Part shown: positions 8,720 to 17,086 of the stretch, piece after piece
How positions within the stretch are numbered: the first letter of the stretch is position 1
Layout of the letters: each line of letters starts with the position of its first letter
Source of the DNA: Actinophytocola xanthii
Lineage (GTDB): Bacteria > Actinomycetota > Actinomycetes > Mycobacteriales > Pseudonocardiaceae
NCBI RefSeq assembly: GCF_001921205.1
Contig: NZ_MSIE01000029.1
Span: 1 to 64,000, forward strand
Length of the DNA: 64,000 bases
Direction: 5' to 3'
Translations under genes and position numbers: made by a program
Notes under the pieces: generated by a model
Seen by the model: the letters and a program-made list of their open reading frames with translations, nothing else
Database searches by the model: none
Told to the model about the DNA's origin: nothing

Positions 8720-9706
8720 CTAGCGGGAGCGGAACACGGCGAGCACCGCCGCCAGTGCGGTCGCCATCGCGCCCACCACTCGGGACAGCTCGACCGCGCG
8801 GGTCACGTGGCCGGCGTCGGGGGCACGGCCCTCCCCCAGCACCGGCCGCTCCTCGACGCCGTGGGCGTACACGGTGCGACCGCCCAGGCGGACCTCGAGG
8901 GCGCCGGCGAACGCCGCCTCCACCCGGCCCGCGTTCGGGCTGGGGTGCGCCGCGGCGTCCTGGTGCCAGGCCTGCCACGCGCCGCGGTAGGAGCCGCCGA
9001 CCACGGGCGCCCCGGCGACCGTCAGTGCGGCGGCCAGGCGGGCCGGGAGCAGGTTCATAACGTCGTCCAGACGCGCGGACGCCCAGCCGAAGCGGCGGTA
9101 CCGCGCGTTCCGGTAGCCGACCATCGCGTCGAGGGTGTTCGCCGCGCGATAGCCGAGCAGGCCCGGCACGCCGGCCACCGCACCCCACAGCAGCGGCGCG
9201 ACGACCGCGTCGGAGGTGTTCTCGGCCACCGACTCCACCACCGCCCTGGCCAGGCCCTCGGCGTCCAACCGGGACGGGTCGCGCCCGCACAGGTGCGGTA
9301 GGCGCTCCCTGGCCGCGGCGACCTCACCGGCGTCCAGCTCGCGGCCCATCGCCGCGCCCTGTACGGCCAGCGAGCGGCCGCCGAGCACGATCCAGGTCGC
9401 GGCGGCCGTGGTCGCGGTGCGCAGGAGCGGGTGGGCGCGGGTGCGCCGGTCGATGGCCGCCCCGAGGCCGACGGCGCCGCCGGTGAGCAGCGCGGTGAAC
9501 ACCACCCCCGCCAGCTTGTCGTCGCGGTACAGCAGCCGCTCGACCCGGCCGGCCACCCGACCGAAGCCGGCGACCGGATGCCCGCGTCGCGGATCGCCGA
9601 ACGCCCCGTCGGCAGCCACCCCGAGCAGCAGGCCGACCGCGCGTGCCAACCCCACCGTCACCACCCCCGCACCGCGCGGCCGGTTGCCGCGCCACGAGGT
9701 CGACAC
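8720..9706 (-). CDS. cobD: Cobalamin biosynthesis protein CobD/CbiB
   Basis: A 328-residue integral membrane protein of the CobD/CbiB family, which attaches the aminopropanol (or its phosphate) to adenosylcobyric acid to give adenosylcobinamide. Typical blocks are GDPRRGHPVAGFGR near the N-terminus, SVAENTSDAVVAPLLWG, and the long conserved TLDAMVGYRN. Several hydrophobic segments lie in the first 90 residues and around residues 165-240. The start is uncertain: GTG at 9706 is the longest choice, and GTG at 9661 (VTVGLARAVG) is close to the family's normal N-terminus. No other cobalamin genes are adjacent. Confidence 0.88.
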   Translation of the reverse strand: MSTSWRGNRPRGAGVVTVGLARAVGLLLGVAADGAFGDPRRGHPVAGFGRVAGRVERLLYRDDKLAGVVFTALLTGGAVGLGAAIDRRTRAHPLLRTATTAAATWIVLGGRSLAVQGAAMGRELDAGEVAAARERLPHLCGRDPSRLDAEGLARAVVESVAENTSDAVVAPLLWGAVAGVPGLLGYRAANTLDAMVGYRNARYRRFGWASARLDDVMNLLPARLAAALTVAGAPVVGGSYRGAWQAWHQDAAAHPSPNAGRVEAAFAGALEVRLGGRTVYAHGVEERPVLGEGRAPDAGHVTRAVELSRVVGAMATALAAVLAVFRSR

Positions 9707-9756
9707 CGTATCGCCACCGATCGGCGGGTGCTCAGGGGCGCTGGTTGAATGCCGGC

Positions 9757-10209
9757 ATGTTGCGCGCGCGCCGGCGAGGCTTTTTCAAACGGGTGTACGA
9801 GTTCGACGAGGACGGCCGATCGCTCGGGGAACTACGGCAGGTCCGCCGCGAGGGCGCGGAGTTCGCCGTGGACGGCGAGGCGCTGGCGGTCCAGCGGGAG
9901 CGGTCGAAGCGGTTCCTGCTCACTGGTCCGGGTGGGACGGTCGCGACGGCCGACCGGGAGACCCACCGGCGGTGGGTGGTCACGACGAAGACCGGCCGGC
10001 TGGAGTTGGTGAGGCCCTCGTTCTGGCGGTCGGCGTGGGAGCTGCACCGGGGCGGAGCGCCGGTAGGGCGGATCGAGCCGGAGGGCTGGCTCAACACCAC
10101 CTCGCACGCCGACCTGCCCGCCGACCTGCCGCTGGCGGTGCGGGTGTTCCTGTACTACGTGGTGCTGGTCCAGTGGGAGCGCGCCAACGCGGCCGCCGCC
10201 GCTTCCTGA
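9757..10209 (+). CDS. Conserved hypothetical protein
   Basis: A 150-residue protein starting at ATG 9757 with a basic N-terminus (MLRARRRGFFKRVYEF). The sequence alternates short strand-like segments and ends in a hydrophobic stretch (LAVRVFLYYVVLVQWERA). It resembles the tubby/LURP-one-like beta-barrel type of protein in having repeated R-x-x-W and hydrophobic/charged strands, but this is only an impression. It is divergent from cobD and its end is 19 bases from the convergent nudC end. I do not recognise a named family. Confidence 0.7.
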   Translation: MLRARRRGFFKRVYEFDEDGRSLGELRQVRREGAEFAVDGEALAVQRERSKRFLLTGPGGTVATADRETHRRWVVTTKTGRLELVRPSFWRSAWELHRGGAPVGRIEPEGWLNTTSHADLPADLPLAVRVFLYYVVLVQWERANAAAAAS

Positions 10210-10228
10210 CACCGGGGGAGGGCGGCGG

Positions 10229-11206
10229 TCACGACGCGGCCGCCCAGCCGGCGAGCATCATCCGGGCTATCGAGGTCGGGCCGGGCAGGCGCAGGCCGTC
10301 CAGCTCGCCGCCGGCGGCGAGGGCTTCCCGCACCTGGGCTCGGGGCACCCAGTGGGCCTGTTCGATCTCGCCCTCGGCGGGGTGGAGGGGTGCGCCGTGC
10401 GGAGCGCTCGCGGCGAAGCCGACCATGATCGAGCGGGGGAAGGGCCAGGGCTGGCTGCCCAGATAACGGATGTCGGACACCGAGACCCCGACCTCCTCCG
10501 CGACCTCCCTGGCCACGCACGCCTCCAGGGACTCGCCCGCCTCGACGAAGCCGGCCAGCACCGAGTACCGCTCGGGCGGCCACACGGGCTGGCGGGCCAG
10601 CAGGACGTTCTCACCGTTCACGCCCACGTCGTCGTGGACCAGGCAGATCACGGCCGGGTCGGTCCGGGGGTACTCCTCGCGGCCACACCCCGTGCAGTGG
10701 GTGGCCCAGCCGGCGTGGACGCGTTCGGTGGGTGCGCCGCACCTGCCGCAGAAGCGCGCCCGTTCGTGCCACCCGGCCAGGGCCACCGCCGTGGTGAGCA
10801 GGCCGGCCGAGGTGTCGTCGAGCAGGGCTCCGACCGTGCGCAGGTCGTGCCACTCCTCGCCGTCCTGGTCGGCCGCGCCGGTCCACAGACCCCAGGCGCT
10901 GTCGGGGGACGGCACCCCCTCACGCAGGTCGACCGCACCCCGCAGGGCCCAGTAGCCGACGCCGTCGTGTTCGCCCAGCAGCAACGCGTCCTCCGCCGCC
11001 GCCTCGGCCACCTGGGCCGCAGTCCGGGTCGCGAGGCTGGTGGCGCCGGCGCCGACCGGGGTGCGGCCCTTCTCGTCCAGCAGCACCACCCGGCCGGTCG
11101 CCCACAGCTTCGCCAGGCGCTCGCGGTCGGTCCGCACTGCCTCGTCCCGGTCCACTGTGGACCGGGACAGGGTCGGCAGGGCGGGCAGCTGGAACGGCTC
11201 GGTCAT
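10229..11206 (-). CDS. nudC: NADH pyrophosphatase NudC
   Basis: A 325-residue NudC. The zinc ribbon has four cysteines (FCGRCG and HCTGCG) in the middle of the protein, then the NUDIX box (GFVEAGESLEACVAREVAEE) and the family-specific SQPWPFPRS block. NudC cleaves NAD(H) to NMN(H) and AMP and removes NAD caps from RNA. The ATG overlaps the stop of the upstream M16 gene by 4 bases (ATGA), so it is translationally coupled to the two peptidase genes. In Mycobacterium nudC lies close to the same potassium channel and adnAB genes found here. Confidence 0.95.
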   Translation of the reverse strand: MTEPFQLPALPTLSRSTVDRDEAVRTDRERLAKLWATGRVVLLDEKGRTPVGAGATSLATRTAAQVAEAAAEDALLLGEHDGVGYWALRGAVDLREGVPSPDSAWGLWTGAADQDGEEWHDLRTVGALLDDTSAGLLTTAVALAGWHERARFCGRCGAPTERVHAGWATHCTGCGREEYPRTDPAVICLVHDDVGVNGENVLLARQPVWPPERYSVLAGFVEAGESLEACVAREVAEEVGVSVSDIRYLGSQPWPFPRSIMVGFAASAPHGAPLHPAEGEIEQAHWVPRAQVREALAAGGELDGLRLPGPTSIARMMLAGWAAAS

Positions 11207-12564
11207 GCCGACCGCACGCCGCCCAGCGCACTGAGGTAGGGCAGCTGCGTCTCGTCGCCGACGACCACGCCCGTGTAGCGGGTCGGGGAGAAGAACTGGA
11301 GCGCGGCCTCGGCGATCTGGTCGGCGGTGACCTCGGCCAACCGGCCGGGGTGGGCCACCAGCCAGTCCATGCCCAGGCCGAGCGCGGCCAGCGCGGCCAG
11401 TTGCGAGGCCAGACCGGACTGCGACCCGGTGGAGATCAGCAGGGAGCCGACGGCGTACCGGCGGACAGTGTCTACTTCGGACTCCGTTGGCGGCACGACG
11501 CCGAGGCGCGCCAGCTCGTAGCGGGTCTCGAGCAGCGCGGGCGCGGTGACCTCGCTGGCCGTGTCCGACTCGACGAGCAGGGTCGCACCGCTCGGGGTGA
11601 ACTCGAGCGAGGAACGTGCGTGGTAGGTGTACCCCTTGTCCTCGCGGATGTTCTCCACCAGGCGCGAGGAGAAGAACCCGCCGAAGACCAGGTTGGCCAG
11701 CTGCAACGCCGGGTACCGGTCGTCGGTGCGCGGGATCGCCTCCGCGGTGAGCCGCAGCTGCGACTGCACGGCGCCCGGGCGCGGCACGAACAGCATGTCG
11801 CCGCCGGTGACCTCGGGCAGCGGGGGCAGCTCGACCGCGGAGCGGTCCGAGGTCCAGCCGGCGAGCGCGGCACCGATGCGCGACACCGCCTCCTCCGGCT
11901 CCACGTCCCCGACCAGCACCAGCAGCGAGCCGCGGGGCAGTACCCCGGACCTGTGCAGGGCGCGGACCAGGTCGCCGTTGACGTGGGCGACGTCGTCGGC
12001 GTCGGGCATCTCCCGGGTGAACGGGTGGTCCCCGTAGCGGTGGCGCTGCAGCGCCTCGCGGGCGATCACGCTCGGCTGGGAACGCGCCACCGCGATCCGC
12101 TCGACGAGCCGGTCACGCTCGCGGATCACCTCGTCGTCGGCGTAGATGGCGCCGGTGAGCGCGTCGGCGAGCACGTCGAGCAGGGTGTCCAACCCGCTGG
12201 CCAACGCGTTCCCGCTGATCGACAGGCGCTCCGGGTCGACGGCGGCGTCCAGCTCGCCGCCGACCAGGGCCAGGTCGGTGTCGACGGCCACCCGGTCGCG
12301 CCGCGCGGTGCCGGTGAGCAGGGTGCCGGCGAGCACCTCGGCCGTCGCGGCGTGCATGGGATCGGTACCGGCGAACGGGATCCGTACGCGCACCTCGACC
12401 ATCGGCACGGTCGTCTGGTGCACGGCGATCACGCGCAGGCCGTTGTCCAGCATGGTGTCTATAGAGGACAGACCGGTTGCCGCGCGCTGCTCCCCCAGCT
12501 CGGGCAGCGGCCGCGGCCCGCGGTCGGTCCGGCCGATCTCGGCGGCGGTACGGAAGCTGGTCAC
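11203..12564 (-). CDS. M16-family peptidase-like subunit, catalytically inactive
   Basis: A 453-residue M16 (insulysin/mitochondrial-processing-peptidase superfamily) protein. It aligns with the active family in its overall order, from NGLRVIAVH at the start through an SSRLVENIREDKGYTYHARS block of the second half. It lacks the zinc motif HxxEH; the equivalent region reads MHAATAEVL. It is therefore probably the non-catalytic partner of the upstream subunit, as in two-chain M16B enzymes. The start is GTG at 12564, with AGGAGG upstream and a 4-base overlap (GTGA) with the partner gene. Confidence 0.9.
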   Translation of the reverse strand: MTSFRTAAEIGRTDRGPRPLPELGEQRAATGLSSIDTMLDNGLRVIAVHQTTVPMVEVRVRIPFAGTDPMHAATAEVLAGTLLTGTARRDRVAVDTDLALVGGELDAAVDPERLSISGNALASGLDTLLDVLADALTGAIYADDEVIRERDRLVERIAVARSQPSVIAREALQRHRYGDHPFTREMPDADDVAHVNGDLVRALHRSGVLPRGSLLVLVGDVEPEEAVSRIGAALAGWTSDRSAVELPPLPEVTGGDMLFVPRPGAVQSQLRLTAEAIPRTDDRYPALQLANLVFGGFFSSRLVENIREDKGYTYHARSSLEFTPSGATLLVESDTASEVTAPALLETRYELARLGVVPPTESEVDTVRRYAVGSLLISTGSQSGLASQLAALAALGLGMDWLVAHPGRLAEVTADQIAEAALQFFSPTRYTGVVVGDETQLPYLSALGGVRSA

Positions 12565-13844
12565 TTGTCTCCTCCTGCCGGCGTCACGGTGAGCACCGCA
12601 CGCGAGTCGGGGCGCAGCGCCTTGGCCGCGGCGGCCACGGCCTCCGGGGTCACCGAGGAGATCCGGGTGGGCAGCTCGTTGGCCAGGTTGGGGTCGCCGT
12701 GCAGCAGCTCGAGCGAACCGAACGCGAGGGTGCGCGAGACGATCCGGTCGTGTTCGCGGTGCAGGCCGGCCACCCAGCGCGCGGTCACCTTGGCGAGCTC
12801 CTGGTCGCTCGGCGGCGTGCTCGCGAGCTTGTCCAGCTCCTCGTCGATCGCGGCGAGCAGGCGCGGCTGGCCCACCTCGGGCGAGTGCACGGCGGTGATG
12901 ATGAACGTGTCGGGGTCGCGGGCCTCGAACGGGCCGAACAGCCCACAGGCGGCGTCGATGTCGGTGACCATCGGCTCCCGGTGCAGCAGGCGCTGCTGTA
13001 GCCGGGAGCCGTCGCCCTCGGCGAGCACCGCGGCGAGCACGAGGTTGGCCAGGTAACCGTCGAGCTCGTGCACCGGGTCGGGAATGCGGTAGCCGAGGGC
13101 CACCGCGGGCAGCGGGGCGTGTGGGTCGAGGTGCTCGCCACGACGCTCGCCGGTGGGCGGCGGCTCGGCGAACGAGGGCCGGGTCGGGGCCGGACGGTGC
13201 GGGACGTCGCCGAAGTGCCGGTCGATCAGCTCGCGGGCCCGGTCCACCGTGATGTCCCCGGCCACGGTGAGCACCGCGTTGGCCGGCGAGTAGTAGGTGT
13301 CGAAGAACTGGGCGCAGTCGTCGAGGTCGGCCTGCTCCAGCTCGCTGAAGTCGCCGTAGCCGTTGTGCGCGTTGGGAAAGGTCTGGTAGAGCACCGGCGG
13401 CAGGAGGATCCACGGGAACCCGCCGTAGGGCCGGTTCAGCACGTTGAGCCGGATCTCCTCCTTGACCACGTCGACCTGGTTGCGCAGGTTCTCCTCGGTC
13501 AGCTTGGGCGCGCGCATCCGGTCGGCCTCGAGGAACAGCGCGCGCTCGAGGCCGGCGGAGGGCAGGACCATGAAGTAGTCGGTGTAGTCCGGGTGGGTGG
13601 ACCCGTTGAAGGTGCCCCCCGAGGACTGCACGTGCCGGAAGTGCGCCAGCTTCTCCAGGCTCTCGCTGCCCTGGAACATCAGGTGCTCGAAGAGGTGCGC
13701 GAAGCCCGTCCGCCCTTCCGGCTCGGAGCGGAACCCGACGTCGTAGTGCACGCTCACGCCGACCACCGGTGCTGTCGGGTCCGGCGCGAGAACGACCCGC
13801 AACCCGTTGGGCAGCGTGAACCTGGTGAGCTCGCTAGCTGACAT
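12561..13844 (-). CDS. M16-family zinc peptidase, active subunit
   Basis: A 427-residue M16B metallopeptidase. The inverted zinc motif is HLFEH at about residues 50-54 (FAHLFEHLMFQG), with the downstream glutamate in VDVVKEEIRLNVL about 75 residues later, the normal ligand spacing. Such enzymes degrade or trim peptides in the cytosol. The ATG at 13844 has no clear upstream gene within 60 bases, so this gene likely starts the operon M16-active, M16-inactive, nudC. The C-terminal domain contains the usual substrate-binding tail. Confidence 0.93.
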   Translation of the reverse strand: MSASELTRFTLPNGLRVVLAPDPTAPVVGVSVHYDVGFRSEPEGRTGFAHLFEHLMFQGSESLEKLAHFRHVQSSGGTFNGSTHPDYTDYFMVLPSAGLERALFLEADRMRAPKLTEENLRNQVDVVKEEIRLNVLNRPYGGFPWILLPPVLYQTFPNAHNGYGDFSELEQADLDDCAQFFDTYYSPANAVLTVAGDITVDRARELIDRHFGDVPHRPAPTRPSFAEPPPTGERRGEHLDPHAPLPAVALGYRIPDPVHELDGYLANLVLAAVLAEGDGSRLQQRLLHREPMVTDIDAACGLFGPFEARDPDTFIITAVHSPEVGQPRLLAAIDEELDKLASTPPSDQELAKVTARWVAGLHREHDRIVSRTLAFGSLELLHGDPNLANELPTRISSVTPEAVAAAAKALRPDSRAVLTVTPAGGDK

Positions 13845-13910
13845 GTGCGCAGCCTACGTGGCAACTCGGACATTCGGCGGCGACCCCTGACGCGTTCGCC
13901 AGCAGCGGAG

Positions 13911-15557
13911 TCAACGCAGCCGTCCGGCCGCCGCGACGAGCGCGTCGAGCTCGCGCAGGAAGGCCGGCAGCTCGGCGAGGTCGCCTTCGTACCAGTAGAG
14001 ATCGGTGAGGCCGGCGAAGCGGGCGAGCCAGCCCTCGGTCTCGCCGAGCACCACCGCGTAGGGCAGCGAACGGGACAGCACCATCTCCCGGTCGGCGGCT
14101 GGCACGCGGGCCGGCCCGTCCCCGCGCAGGTAGCCGAGCACGCCGCGGAGCTGCCGCACGAGCACGCTGCCCCGACGGGTCCTGGCCGGCATGAACCGGG
14201 CGCCGGCGGCCACGCCGAGCCCGGCCGCGACCAGCCCCAGGCCGAGCAGGGCGTGTCCGACGGTGAGCGTCAGGACGACCGTCGCGACCACGCCGGCCAC
14301 CGCGAGCAGGAACCCGAGGACCATCCACCCGGTGCGCTCGTGGTCGGGGCGGCGGGTGAACCAGTCGTGGCGGACCACCCCGGCGTAGAGGTCCTCCCGG
14401 ACCTGGGTGAGGTCGAGCCCGCACCCGCGCAGGTCGGCCAGCGACACCTGTTCGGCGTCGCCGAGCAGGGCGGCGTCGACCGCGCGTTCGTAGCGGCTCA
14501 GCGCCGCGTCCGGCGCGTTGCGGCGCAGGAGCACCCAGTCGTCGTGCTGCCGGCGCACCGACAGGTAGTTGCGCACGGCGAGGTCCAGGACCGTCGCCGT
14601 CACGTCCGCGGCGTCCACCTGTTCGTCGACGACCGTGCCGACCTGCCCGGGCAGCACCCCGTCCGGCGAGGCGAACACCACCCTGCCGCCCTCGTCGACC
14701 AGCGGCCGCACGGGTCCGACGTCGGTGGCCAGGGCGCGCGAGTCACGCAGGCGCGCCAGCCAGAGCAGGGCGAACCCGCCGACGAGCACCAGCGCGAGCA
14801 GGCCGAGCCCGACCCCGCTGATCGGGGTCACGGCGAACGCGCTTGGCTGGATCACCGGGTCGAACCGGCCGGTGGTGCCGACGGTGCCCGCCGGCAGGCG
14901 CACCTCCAGGTCGACCCGCTCCCCCGCCGGCAGGTCCGACTCGTGGATCCGCAGGACCCGGCCGCGGTCGGTCAGGGCGGACTCGCAGGGGGTGTCGGAG
15001 CCGCGCCGCCCGGCGAGGCAGACGACGTCGGTGGGCAGCTCGGGCGCGACGAACGAGGCCCGCAGCAGGCTCACGGACGTGTCCCAGCCGCCGGTCAGCT
15101 GCCAGCGGACCTCCTGGTGGTCGCCTGCCTCGACGACCGCACCGTCGACCAGGTACCGGATCGTGGTGACGCCCTCGCCGGCTCGCAGCACGAACTCGTC
15201 GGCGGTGACCTCGGTGTCGCCGTTGCCGTGCACGGTGACGTCGTCGACGGTGTAGACCCGGTCGACACCGGCGGGCAGGCGCAGCGGGGCGTGGCGGGTC
15301 ATGCTCCCGTTGGCCTGCACGAAGACCTGCTCGGTGACCGCGAGACGGCCGTCCTGCCCGAGCCGGACGGCGACGTGCAGGCTCCTCGGGTGCAGCGGGG
15401 AGGGCCGGGGACCGGTGGGCGGGTCGGTCGGGCGGGTGGGGTCGAGCCGGGCGGGAAGCTCGAGGATCGGCGCGTCCGGGGACGGGGTGGGCGCCAACGG
15501 CTGTGTCAGACCGAGCACCGCCGTCACGGCGGCCGCGGCTCCCCAGTTCGCCAGCAC
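13911..15557 (-). CDS. DUF2207 family membrane protein
   Basis: A 548-residue predicted membrane protein of the DUF2207 family. The N-terminus has a signal-anchor-like segment. The middle holds an extracellular beta-rich region (about 60-250, with TRHAPLRLPAGVDRVYTV), then transmembrane helices at about 255-275 and 410-455. A cytoplasmic C-terminal part ends in ELPAFLRELDALVAAAGRLR. The GTG at 15557 is the only reasonable start and has no clear ribosome-binding site. It is divergent from a zinc metallopeptidase gene by 90 bases. Function is unknown; the family is common in Gram-positive cell-envelope contexts. Confidence 0.82.
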   Translation of the reverse strand: MLANWGAAAAVTAVLGLTQPLAPTPSPDAPILELPARLDPTRPTDPPTGPRPSPLHPRSLHVAVRLGQDGRLAVTEQVFVQANGSMTRHAPLRLPAGVDRVYTVDDVTVHGNGDTEVTADEFVLRAGEGVTTIRYLVDGAVVEAGDHQEVRWQLTGGWDTSVSLLRASFVAPELPTDVVCLAGRRGSDTPCESALTDRGRVLRIHESDLPAGERVDLEVRLPAGTVGTTGRFDPVIQPSAFAVTPISGVGLGLLALVLVGGFALLWLARLRDSRALATDVGPVRPLVDEGGRVVFASPDGVLPGQVGTVVDEQVDAADVTATVLDLAVRNYLSVRRQHDDWVLLRRNAPDAALSRYERAVDAALLGDAEQVSLADLRGCGLDLTQVREDLYAGVVRHDWFTRRPDHERTGWMVLGFLLAVAGVVATVVLTLTVGHALLGLGLVAAGLGVAAGARFMPARTRRGSVLVRQLRGVLGYLRGDGPARVPAADREMVLSRSLPYAVVLGETEGWLARFAGLTDLYWYEGDLAELPAFLRELDALVAAAGRLR

Positions 15558-15647
15558 GTCTGCCGAGGATAGTCGAGGAAACTTATGCTCAACGGCGGTG
15601 CGGGGAGAGGCCGGAACGTTCCGGGGAGAGGCCGTGGGGGAGGAGGA

Positions 15648-16619
15648 ATGACACAGCGCCCACAGCGGCCGACGGAACGGCCGCCGCGGGATCGGCCGCG
15701 GCCCGGTCCGGCGCGCCGACGCACCCTGCTCGCTGGCGCCCTGCTGGCGGTGCTCGTGGTTGCCGGCACGGTGGGAGCCCTCGTGGTGGCCGACCGCGGG
15801 AGCTCGGACGCCGACGCCGGGCACGGCGAGCCGACCCGGGGGACCCGGGACAGGGCCGTCACGCCGACCGCCGCCGTGCCGTCCGCCACCACGCCCCGGC
15901 CGGTCTACTCGCTCGCCGACAACCCGCTGTTCGCCGCCGGTCTGGGCGCGCCGCCGGTCACCTGCCGGCTCTCGCGATGGGCCACCACCCCGCGGGCCGC
16001 GGCCGCCTTCCTCACCAGCGCCCTGCCCTGCCTCGACGCCGCCTGGGGACCCGTGCTGCGGCGCGCCGGTCTCCCCTTCTCTCCCCCGGCGCTCGCGTTC
16101 CCCGCCGGCACCGCCTGGACCAGCCCGTGCGGCGCGGTCGCCGCCGGCCGCGGGGAGGTGGCCGCCTTCTACTGCGGCCGGAACAAGACCGTCTACCTGC
16201 CCTTCGGGGGCCTGCAGACCGAGTCCTACGGCGCCCGGCCCGGCGTCTACCTCGCCGTCCTCGCGCACGAGTACGGACACCACGTGCAGGACCTGAGCGG
16301 CGTGCGGTACGCCTACGCCACCGAGCGCCACGAGGCCGGCCCCGACACCGGACCGGGGCTGGAGCTCTCCCGGCGGCTCGAGCTGCAGGCGCAGTGCTTC
16401 TCCGGCATGTTCTTCGCCGCCGCGCGGGGGCGCGGCTCGGTCGACGCCTCGATCCTCGCCGACGCCCGCGCCAGCCAGGACCGCGGCGACCACCATGCCG
16501 GCAGGCCCCGCGTCCACGGCACCGACGCACACAACTCGGCCTGGTGGGAGCTGGGCGTGCGGCACAACCGCACCGCGCGGTGCAACACCTGGCGATCGGC
16601 TCCGGGCGCCGTCGCCTGA
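15648..16619 (+). CDS. Membrane-anchored neutral zinc metallopeptidase (YpfJ-like)
   Basis: A 323-residue protein with one transmembrane segment near residues 28-48 (LLAGALLAVLVVAGTVGALV) and an external catalytic domain. The HExxH motif is LAHEYGHHVQDL, about residue 206. A later ELQAQCFSGMFFA block supplies the third zinc ligand, as in the neutral zinc metallopeptidase (DUF2316/YpfJ) family. The ATG at 15648 is preceded by a run of GGGGGAGGAGGA. It is divergent from a DUF2207 gene and ends against the small membrane gene. Its substrate is unknown. Confidence 0.88.
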   Translation: MTQRPQRPTERPPRDRPRPGPARRRTLLAGALLAVLVVAGTVGALVVADRGSSDADAGHGEPTRGTRDRAVTPTAAVPSATTPRPVYSLADNPLFAAGLGAPPVTCRLSRWATTPRAAAAFLTSALPCLDAAWGPVLRRAGLPFSPPALAFPAGTAWTSPCGAVAAGRGEVAAFYCGRNKTVYLPFGGLQTESYGARPGVYLAVLAHEYGHHVQDLSGVRYAYATERHEAGPDTGPGLELSRRLELQAQCFSGMFFAAARGRGSVDASILADARASQDRGDHHAGRPRVHGTDAHNSAWWELGVRHNRTARCNTWRSAPGAVA

Positions 16620-16629
16620 CCGGTCAGGC
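16614..16629. repeat. Palindrome spanning two convergent stop codons
   Basis: The 16-base palindrome GCCTGACCGGTCAGGC contains the TGA of the metallopeptidase gene and the TGA of the facing membrane-protein gene, because both genes end in an alanine codon GCC followed by TGA. It could act as a minimal bidirectional terminator, but without a U-run this is uncertain. Confidence 0.35.
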
Positions 16630-17049
16630 CCGGCGCAGCAGGAACACGAAGGCCGCACCCGCCGCCGCGGACACCACCAGCAGGAGCGCGCCGAGGCCCT
16701 TCCCGACCACGACCTCGCCGCGGACCGTCTGCGCGGCGCTCACCACGATCTCCCCGGAGAGATCGGCCGGCAGGGCTATCTCCACCGGCTCGCCCTCGAC
16801 GTGCCCGCAGCCGTCGAAGCGGGCCTCCCGCTCGCTGCCGTCCAGGGTGAACCGCACCCGCTCGTCGGCGCCGGGGGCGTCGCAGGACGCGCCGACGACC
16901 ACGGTCGCCGTCACCCGCCTGCCCGACAGTGGCGCCGGGGCCGGGGTGCCGGTCAGGTCGAGCAGGTCGGCCACCGCGCCGACGACCACCGCCAGCAGGA
17001 ACAGCCCGGTGCCCAGGGCTGCCCACGCCCACGCGCCGGAGATCCGCAC
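16624..17049 (-). CDS. Small two-helix membrane protein
   Basis: A 141-residue protein with a transmembrane segment near residues 8-30 and another near the C-terminus (about 115-138, ending RRA). Between them is an external domain with three cysteines that may form a disulfide and beta strands. The GTG start at 17049 is preceded by no obvious gene. No family is recognised. It ends convergently, within a palindrome, against the zinc metallopeptidase gene. Confidence 0.68.
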   Translation of the reverse strand: MRISGAWAWAALGTGLFLLAVVVGAVADLLDLTGTPAPAPLSGRRVTATVVVGASCDAPGADERVRFTLDGSEREARFDGCGHVEGEPVEIALPADLSGEIVVSAAQTVRGEVVVGKGLGALLLVVSAAAGAAFVFLLRRA

Positions 17050-17086
17050 CCGACGATGGTGGCAGAGCCTTCGGTGCGGACCCGCG

